Shown piece by piece: positions 23,859 to 28,652 of a DNA stretch of 28,652 nt. The notes below the pieces were generated by a model, which ran no database searches, had not been told where the DNA came from, and was given only the letters and a program-made list of their open reading frames with translations. A program made the translations under genes and the position numbers. Numbering within the stretch: the first letter of the stretch is position 1; each line of letters opens with the position of its first letter. The DNA is from an uncultured Ruminiclostridium sp. (GTDB lineage Bacteria > Bacillota > Clostridia > Oscillospirales > Ruminococcaceae), in the NCBI GenBank assembly GCA_910579265.1, contig CAJTTE010000007.1:1-28652 (forward strand), given 5' to 3'.

Positions 23859-25979
23859 TCAATTATTATAGGCTAATTCATTTTTGGTACTGCCGTTATT
23901 GTTGTTTTTTCCTGTTGTGTTTTTCATGCCCGCGGTTGTTGCCGTGATTAGCTTATCACAAAGCAGCAGGAGAGAAGGAAGAATGAATATTACGCATATC
24001 ATGCTTACTACCGCCCCTCTTGCCATAAGCATACACATAGAGCTTATCATATCTATATCTGAATAAATGGCAACTCCGAAGGTAGCCGCAAACAGACCCA
24101 TTCCGCTTACGATTATGGAAGGAATAGAAGCGGTAAGAGCTGTACGTACCGATTCCCGCTTATCAAGACCGCTTGATCTTTCTGATTTATAGCGTGTGGT
24201 CATCAGTATTGCATAGTCAACCGTTGCACCCAGTTGTATAGTGCTTATACAAATTGGAGCAATAAAGGGAAGAGACTGCCCTAAATAATGCGGAAGACCT
24301 AAGTTAATGAATATAGCCAGCTCGATTACCGAAATCAGTATAAAGGGAAGAGATATGCTTTTTTCAACAAGAGCGATTATAAGGAAAATTGCAAGTATTG
24401 AAACCGCATTTACCACTTTGAAGTCACGATCAGTAGTTTGTATCATATCCTTCATACAGGGGGCTTCGCCTATCAGCATACCGCCCTCGTCATATTTCTT
24501 AAGAATAGAGTTGAGACTGTCTATCTGACCGTTTACCTTATCGCTGGCGACTTTGTATTCTGAATTTATCAGGAGCAGCTCCAATTTATCGCTTTTCAGG
24601 ATTCCCGTTATAGATTCGGGAAGTATCTCCTCCGGGATTCTTGAGCCTATTACCGATTCAAGACCAAGCACATATTTTACTCCGTCAACCTGTTCCATTT
24701 CCTTTATCATTGAGCGGACGGATTTGGACGGTAGACCGGCGTCAAGCAAGATCATATGAGTTGAAGCAATATCAAAATCCTCGGAAAGCTTGCTGTTGGC
24801 GATAACATACTGCATATCCCGGGGCAGGCATTCGCCCATGTCGTAATAAACCTCGCTGTTGGTCCTGCTGTAGCCGTAATAAGCTGGGGGCACAAGAGCC
24901 GTAAATAGAACGATAAATGCGGGAAATATTTTAACAATGCCTTTTGACAGCTTTTTCATATCGGGGATCAAAGGCCTGTGCATGGTTTTCTGTAGCGGTT
25001 TGTCAAAAATCAGTATAAGAGAGGGAAGTACGGTAACACAGCCTATGACTCCAAGAAGAACGCCCTTTGCCATTACTATTCCCAAATCCCTTCCCAAAGT
25101 AAAAGTCATGAAGCAAAGCGCCGCAAAGCCTGCAACGGTAGTGACCGAGCTTCCCAAAACGGAGGTAAGCGTCTCCTGAATTGCCGCTGCCATGGCATCG
25201 GTATTGCTGTCGGTTTTCTTTTTAAGGGCGCTGTAGCTGTGCCACAGGAAGATGGAGTAATCCATTGTTACCGCCAGCTGAAGAACCGCGGAAAGAGCTT
25301 TTGTAATATATGAAATCTCCCCCATAAAGAAGTTGCTTCCCAGATTCAGCACTATCATAATGCCGATACTTGCCAAAAAAATAAAGGGTATTATCCAGTT
25401 ATCAAGAAAGACTATCATGGCCACACATGCAAGAACCACTGCTATCGCAACATATATCGGTTCTTCCTTTTCGCAAAGGTCCTTAAGATCCGTAACAAGA
25501 GCCGACATTCCCGAAATAAAGACCTGTTCTCCGGCTATGCTCCGTACCTCCCGTATTGCATCCATGGTGATATCCGCAGATGTTGAGCTGTCAAAAAATA
25601 CTGCCATCATGGTTGCTTTTTCGGTGTTGAAGGCACTATATATCGAATCCGGCAAAAGCTCCTTAGGTACGGAAATATCCGCCAGAGAATCATACCATAA
25701 AACCGTGTCCACGTGCTCAACCTGTTCGATCTTTTCCTTTAATGCCGCTATATCCTTATCCGGCATATCCTCCGCAATTATAAAGGAAAAAGCACCCTTT
25801 CCGAACTCCTCCAAAAGCTCGTTCTGTCCTATAACGGTATCCATATCCGAGGGCAGATAGTCCAGCATATCATAGTTTATCCTTGTTGCCGCCGCACCCA
25901 GCACTGCGGGTATCATCAGCACAAGAACGGCTATGATAATGGGAATGCGGTATTTTACAACCGCCTTTGAAAATTTCAT
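23859..25979 (-). CDS. MMPL/RND-family transporter
   Basis: About 706 aa with the duplicated RND architecture. Membrane helix 1 is near residues 11-30 (IPIIIAVLVLMIPAVLGAAA), then an external domain, a bundle of five helices containing AVTMDYSIFLWHSY, and the second half repeating this with LGATVDYAILMTTRYKSERS. The aspartate-tyrosine pairs in these helices (MDYS, VDYA) are the proton-relay positions of MMPL proteins. The ATG at 25979 is preferred since AAAGGA lies 9 nt upstream; the ATG at 25988 abuts that site. The external loops are modest in size, and the separate heptad-repeat protein downstream may complete them. Substrates of such Firmicute MMPL proteins are mostly unknown; lipids or envelope components are plausible. 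Confidence 0.92.
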   Translation of the reverse strand: MKFSKAVVKYRIPIIIAVLVLMIPAVLGAAATRINYDMLDYLPSDMDTVIGQNELLEEFGKGAFSFIIAEDMPDKDIAALKEKIEQVEHVDTVLWYDSLADISVPKELLPDSIYSAFNTEKATMMAVFFDSSTSADITMDAIREVRSIAGEQVFISGMSALVTDLKDLCEKEEPIYVAIAVVLACVAMIVFLDNWIIPFIFLASIGIMIVLNLGSNFFMGEISYITKALSAVLQLAVTMDYSIFLWHSYSALKKKTDSNTDAMAAAIQETLTSVLGSSVTTVAGFAALCFMTFTLGRDLGIVMAKGVLLGVIGCVTVLPSLILIFDKPLQKTMHRPLIPDMKKLSKGIVKIFPAFIVLFTALVPPAYYGYSRTNSEVYYDMGECLPRDMQYVIANSKLSEDFDIASTHMILLDAGLPSKSVRSMIKEMEQVDGVKYVLGLESVIGSRIPEEILPESITGILKSDKLELLLINSEYKVASDKVNGQIDSLNSILKKYDEGGMLIGEAPCMKDMIQTTDRDFKVVNAVSILAIFLIIALVEKSISLPFILISVIELAIFINLGLPHYLGQSLPFIAPICISTIQLGATVDYAILMTTRYKSERSSGLDKRESVRTALTASIPSIIVSGMGLFAATFGVAIYSDIDMISSMCMLMARGAVVSMICVIFILPSLLLLCDKLITATTAGMKNTTGKNNNNGSTKNELAYNN

Positions 25980-26005
25980 TGCTGTCATTCCTTTCTGTAA
26001 TTTTT

Positions 26006-26614
26006 TTATTTATTTGTTTTCTCCGTTGAAAAACGGTAGCTGACGTCCTCCTTTAAATCGGGCTGCTGATTACTTACGATTTTTACGGCGGTAAGCACCG
26101 TTATCAGGTTCAATACGCCGCTGCACAGAAGGGACAATCCCAAAAGCACCATTAAAAAGCTCATTCCCTCATCGGGACGGAAAATTAACAGCAAGCCGTG
26201 TATCCCCGAAAGAACCGCCAGTGCCATAATAAGCCACCAGCGTTTAATGCCGAAGCTTTTTGAATCCATAGCCACCTGCACTTTGAACAGTCCCTCGATA
26301 AGCACTGTTATTCCCAAAATCACGCAAAGGAGATTCAAAAAATTATCGGGCTTTATCATAACGACAATGCCTAGCAAAATCAGGAGTATGCCCGTTGCCA
26401 GATCGAACTGATAGGCTAAGCGGAACAGATCCTTTGAAAAATATCCTGCGATTTTCACTATTCCGAAAATTATCAGTGCAGCTCCGCAAAGTATTGCCAC
26501 TACCTGTGCGGAGAAGCTCGGGTGAATAATAAGGGCAAGTCCTAAAATACAGTAAATTGCCGATATTGTGATATATCCTGTTTTGGCGGCTTTCATTGGT
26601 GTTACCGATCTCAT
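26006..26614 (-). CDS. DUF308 / HdeD-like membrane protein
   Basis: A 202-aa integral membrane protein with about six hydrophobic helices arranged as repeated pairs (AIYCILGLALIIHPSFSAQV, VAILCGAALIIFGIVKIAGY, ATGILLILLGIVVMIKPDNF and so on). The repeated LGxxLIxxP/KP motif is that of the DUF308/HdeD family, whose member HdeD is linked to acid stress in E. coli. AAGGAGATG precedes the ATG. It is the first gene of the four-gene minus-strand operon, 26 nt before the MMPL gene. Its molecular role is unknown; a link to envelope homeostasis is inference. Confidence 0.88.
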   Translation of the reverse strand: MRSVTPMKAAKTGYITISAIYCILGLALIIHPSFSAQVVAILCGAALIIFGIVKIAGYFSKDLFRLAYQFDLATGILLILLGIVVMIKPDNFLNLLCVILGITVLIEGLFKVQVAMDSKSFGIKRWWLIMALAVLSGIHGLLLIFRPDEGMSFLMVLLGLSLLCSGVLNLITVLTAVKIVSNQQPDLKEDVSYRFSTEKTNK

Positions 26615-26651
26615 ATTTTTACATCTCCTTTTGTTTTTCTTCCTTGATTAC

Positions 26652-26680
26652 ATTATAATAAAAAGCCGCTCCTTTGAAAA
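26652..26680 (-). promoter_or_regulatory. Promoter of the DUF308-MMPL operon
   Basis: On the minus strand TTTTCA (26675-26680), a 17-nt spacer and a perfect TATAAT (26652-26657), about 40 nt before the DUF308 start codon. Confidence 0.6.
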
Positions 26681-26752
26681 TGGGCAGCTTTTAGGGAATG
26701 TTTAGTTTTTGTGCATTCGGCTGATTTTGTCTGAAAGGTGTGAAATGTTCAA

Positions 26753-26875
26753 CGAGGGGCAATGCCCCAAGTTTATGAGAAAACCCGGGGCGTAAGCCCC
26801 TCGGCCTTTCGGTGAAAAACTATATTCCGCGCCGAAAGACCGACAAGAAATCCGCCGCCACAAGGATGTGGCGGC
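26753..26875. other. GC-rich cluster of hairpins, possible structured RNA or repeat
   Basis: Several perfect inverted repeats lie within 125 bp in otherwise AT-rich DNA: GGGGC-AAT-GCCCC (26756-26768), GGGGC-GTAA-GCCCC (26787-26800, a GNRA-type loop), CTTTCGG/CCGAAAG (26806-26838) and GCCGCCACA/TGTGGCGGC (26854-26875, 4-nt loop). CGAGGGGC (26753-26760) can also pair with GCCCCTCG (26796-26803), giving an alternative fold. Open frames crossing it lack ribosome binding sites and family character. It could be an intergenic repeat or a noncoding RNA; I recognise no named family. Confidence 0.45.
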
Positions 26876-26962
26876 ATCTGCCCAAAGCGGTGGCAGGGAC
26901 GCCATCGTCCAAAGCAGGTAAACGTCTTAGAGACATGGGACTTAGGGTTTTCGATTAAAATA

Positions 26963-27004
26963 AAAAGGATTGTACAGATAATTATTTTTCTGTACAGTCC
27001 TTTT
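26963..27004 (-). terminator. Terminator of the lipoprotein gene
   Basis: A 15-bp stem (26963-26977 with 26990-27004; AAAAGGAT-TGTACAG core with one wobble pair) and a 12-nt loop. On the minus strand the closing arm runs into CCTTTTTATTTTAA, a good T-tract, placing it downstream of the lipoprotein genes. Confidence 0.8.
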
Positions 27005-27145
27005 AAAACATTTGGTTTGGCGTTTTGTATGCAGTCTCTTTTTAAACTGCGGGTATTATACCGGTTTAAAGTGTGATTGGTGTACAAGGACTTCTAAGCC
27101 CTCAGCGTAAATCTTACATGATTTATATGCGACATATAAGCACCG

Positions 27146-27325
27146 TTACACCATAAATCCGTCATGGCGTACTTCGGTTAGCTTCCATGATCCGTTTTCA
27201 TATACGGCTTCGGTGCGGTAGTGATAATAAAAATATTCGTAACCCTCCTCGAGTTTGGGACAATGTTCAGGATCAAGTATTGCCCAATTCGGTACGTGCC
27301 AAATAAAGCTGCACTTATTTTCCGC
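27146..27325 (-). pseudogene. C-terminal part of lipoprotein cut off by in-frame TAA
   Basis: Reading on in frame past the TAA at 27326-27328 gives 59 codons (AENKCSFIWHVPNWAILDPE onward) ending at TAA 27146-27148. They match the end of the neighbouring paralog (ETEDKCSFIWYTPEWEAEIL onward), including HCPK-x-EEGYEY and AVYENGSWKL. The paralog has GAA where this copy has TAA, so a single nonsense change disconnects the tail. There is no frameshift. Confidence 0.85.
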
Positions 27326-28072
27326 TTAGCTCAATATCTCTATATATGTTCTATACATAAAGGGAGCATAATCCCAAATAGGAGTAGCCCAAACATCTAT
27401 ATAAGAAACTCCGTTTTCCTTCATAAAGCACCTTCTTGATATTCCTTTCTTCGGAGTATAGAAATCTTCGATGGCATTTTCGGTATATGTTTCCGTCCCA
27501 AGATCATAAATTTCCTGTATATCGGTGAAATAATTCAATATTATGGGATAAATGGGCTCATTAGGGAAATTAGGGTTTTTATAAATTTCCGAATAATAGG
27601 GATGATCTTTATCCAACTCACAAAAAACATCAGAAATAAATGCGTTCATAAATATTACATTTTTATTTGCAAGAGCAATTATAGCGTCCGCTGCATTCAT
27701 TCCTGATACATCTGCTGAAACTATTGCATCAAAATTTTGAACGGCTTCCGCAAAAGAGTAAACAGGTATCCATTCAGAGGGAACGATTTTATCATCGGGA
27801 AATTCGCGGATTTCAAATTCCGAATTTATGTCATCGGTTACGTTTGGTATTTCTTCTGTGACTTTTGCCGTCTCTGTGGTATCTGTTGTTTCGTCAGTCT
27901 TTGTAGTTCCCGTTGCTTCTGTGTTTTTCACGGTTTCCGAAGTATAAACCGTACTCGTTAAAGACGATTCCGTATTGAGATCGGGCGGCTCGTTTTCACT
28001 GTTTTCGCAGCCGCAAAGCATAATGGCGGCCGCCATGCCTAACATATAAATTTTGGTTTTAATATTCCCCAT
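27326..28072 (-). CDS. Putative lipoprotein, truncated tandem copy
   Basis: About 248 aa. The signal peptide and lipobox are MLGMAAAIMLCGC, with lipidation likely at the last Cys; a long Thr-rich linker (about 28-75, repeated TETT/TTKTDETT-like) is followed by a globular domain of unknown function. The C-terminal sequence YAPFMYRTYIEILS ends at a TAA where the adjacent paralog (28182-28652) continues for another 60 or so residues. The ATG at 28072 is 8 nt after GGAGG; an ATG at 28078 also exists. The protein should be exported and membrane-anchored. I do not recognise the family. Because of the premature stop it is either a recent pseudogene or a shortened variant. Confidence 0.7.
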   Translation of the reverse strand: MGNIKTKIYMLGMAAAIMLCGCENSENEPPDLNTESSLTSTVYTSETVKNTEATGTTKTDETTDTTETAKVTEEIPNVTDDINSEFEIREFPDDKIVPSEWIPVYSFAEAVQNFDAIVSADVSGMNAADAIIALANKNVIFMNAFISDVFCELDKDHPYYSEIYKNPNFPNEPIYPIILNYFTDIQEIYDLGTETYTENAIEDFYTPKKGISRRCFMKENGVSYIDVWATPIWDYAPFMYRTYIEILS

Positions 28073-28181
28073 AAACATAACCTCCGCTTAAATATTCGCC
28101 CAATCGCTTTGATAATTCGAGAACTTGACAAAAAATCTTTTAGCAAAGTCAATAGCATTCATCTTTTACATTGCCGTTACT

Positions 28182-28652
28182 TCAAGGCTTTAAACTGTAG
28201 CCTTCAATATAGACATCGCTTAGCTTCCATGAACCGTTTTCGTATACAGCCTCACAATTACATCTGTGATAATAATATTCATAGCCCTCCTCGGGCTTGG
28301 GGCAATGATCAGGATTCAATATTTCAGCTTCCCACTCCGGTGTATACCAAATAAAACTGCACTTATCCTCTGTTTCGCTCAATATCTCAATATATGTCCT
28401 ATACATAAACGGAGCATAATTCCAAATAGGAGTAGCCCAAACATCTACATAAGAAACTCCGTTTTCCTTCATAAAGCATTTTCTTGGTATTCCCTTTGGA
28501 GCATAGAAGTCTTTAATGGCATTTTCAGTATAAGTTTCCGCCCCAAGATCATAAATTTCCTGTATATCGGCAAAATATTCTAATGACATAGGATAAATGG
28601 GCTTATCGGGATAATAGGGATTTTTGTAATTTTCTGAATAATAAGGGTGATC
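28182..28652 (-). CDS. Paralogous lipoprotein, partial (5' end beyond window)
   Basis: The open frame runs off the right edge; in frame through 28652 it reads DHPYYSENYKNPYYPDKPIY, matching the same part of the downstream copy (DHPYYSEIYKNPNFPNEPIY). The shared core includes DIQEIYDLG-x-ETYTENAI and FMKENGVSY-x-DVWATPIW. This copy keeps its full C-terminus, ending in GSWKLSDVYIEGYSLKP. Nucleotide similarity to 27326-27540 is high, so the two genes arose by a fairly recent tandem duplication with a unit of about 1 kb. An internal ATG at 28589 is not the true start. The family is not recognised. Confidence 0.8.
   Translation of the reverse strand, partial: DHPYYSENYKNPYYPDKPIYPMSLEYFADIQEIYDLGAETYTENAIKDFYAPKGIPRKCFMKENGVSYVDVWATPIWNYAPFMYRTYIEILSETEDKCSFIWYTPEWEAEILNPDHCPKPEEGYEYYYHRCNCEAVYENGSWKLSDVYIEGYSLKP

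Noticed and set aside
25333..25860. 175-codon frame antisense to the MMPL gene
   Set aside because: Shadow of the transporter gene; no ribosome binding site or recognisable domain.
26702..27087. Two overlapping minus-strand frames (67 and 104 codons)
   Set aside because: They cover the hairpin cluster and the terminator, have no ribosome binding site and no family character.
1..28652. CRISPR array, tRNA or rRNA genes
   Set aside because: No regularly spaced repeats with spacers, no tRNA cloverleaf and no rRNA core sequence were noticed.

Overview
The window reads as chromosomal DNA of a spore-forming clostridial Firmicute, most likely from the Ruminococcus/Oscillospiraceae side of Clostridia (family placement is inference). 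The grounds are a complete spoIIA operon (spoIIAA-spoIIAB-sigF) with a SpoIIQ-like gene beside it, strong AGGAGG-type ribosome binding sites, TTGaca/TATAAT promoters (several with an extended TGn -10), a PilM-PilN fusion like the one known from Clostridioides difficile, and Thr-rich lipoproteins. No rRNA, tRNA or CRISPR array was seen.

Layout. (1) 1-597: noncoding DNA with hairpins, ending in a 180-bp MITE-like element. (2) 594-2877, minus strand: sigF, spoIIAB, spoIIAA and a SpoIIQ-like LytM-fold protein, the early forespore programme. (3) 3359-5364, plus strand: aspartate kinase and an unrecognised 188-aa protein. A second copy of the 180-bp element (5361-5540) follows. In both places the TTAA end of the element forms the stop codon of the adjoining gene (sigF and the 188-aa gene). 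(4) 5541-6730: long AT-rich noncoding stretch leading into a strong promoter. (5) 6906-20535: a complete type IV pilus system. It has pilC, a pilMN fusion, pilO, a large PilK/PilX-like minor pilin and two further minor prepilins as one operon; a convergent prepilin peptidase on the minus strand; then pilB (extension ATPase), pilT (retraction ATPase), the probable major pilin with its own strong promoter, and a second prepilin closing at a 15-bp-stem terminator. (6) 20785-21105, minus: a thioredoxin-fold protein lacking both active-site cysteines. (7) 21285-26614, minus: a four-gene membrane operon (DUF308/HdeD-like protein, MMPL/RND transporter, small acidic membrane protein, YhgE-like heptad-repeat protein). 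(8) 26650-27010: a promoter, a cluster of GC-rich hairpins and a terminator. (9) 27146-28652, minus: two tandem paralogous lipoprotein-type genes. The downstream copy carries an in-frame TAA that cuts off a still recognisable C-terminus; the upstream copy runs off the window edge.

How the genes work together. SpoIIAA, SpoIIAB and SigF form the partner-switching module that activates the forespore sigma factor; the SpoIIQ-like protein would be its membrane-side effector. The pilus genes suffice for a working machine: PilD processes the prepilins, PilC/PilMN/PilO form the inner-membrane platform, PilB and PilT drive extension and retraction, and the PilK-like protein probably caps the tip. The MMPL operon looks like a lipid or envelope-component export system in which a separate coiled-coil protein supplies the large extracellular part. 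The features that most merit a second look are the stop-codon-forming MITE pair, the disrupted tandem lipoprotein, the cysteine-less thioredoxin, the split MMPL/YhgE operon, the beta-repeat tip pilin, and a 12-nt motif shared upstream of the two main pilus promoters.
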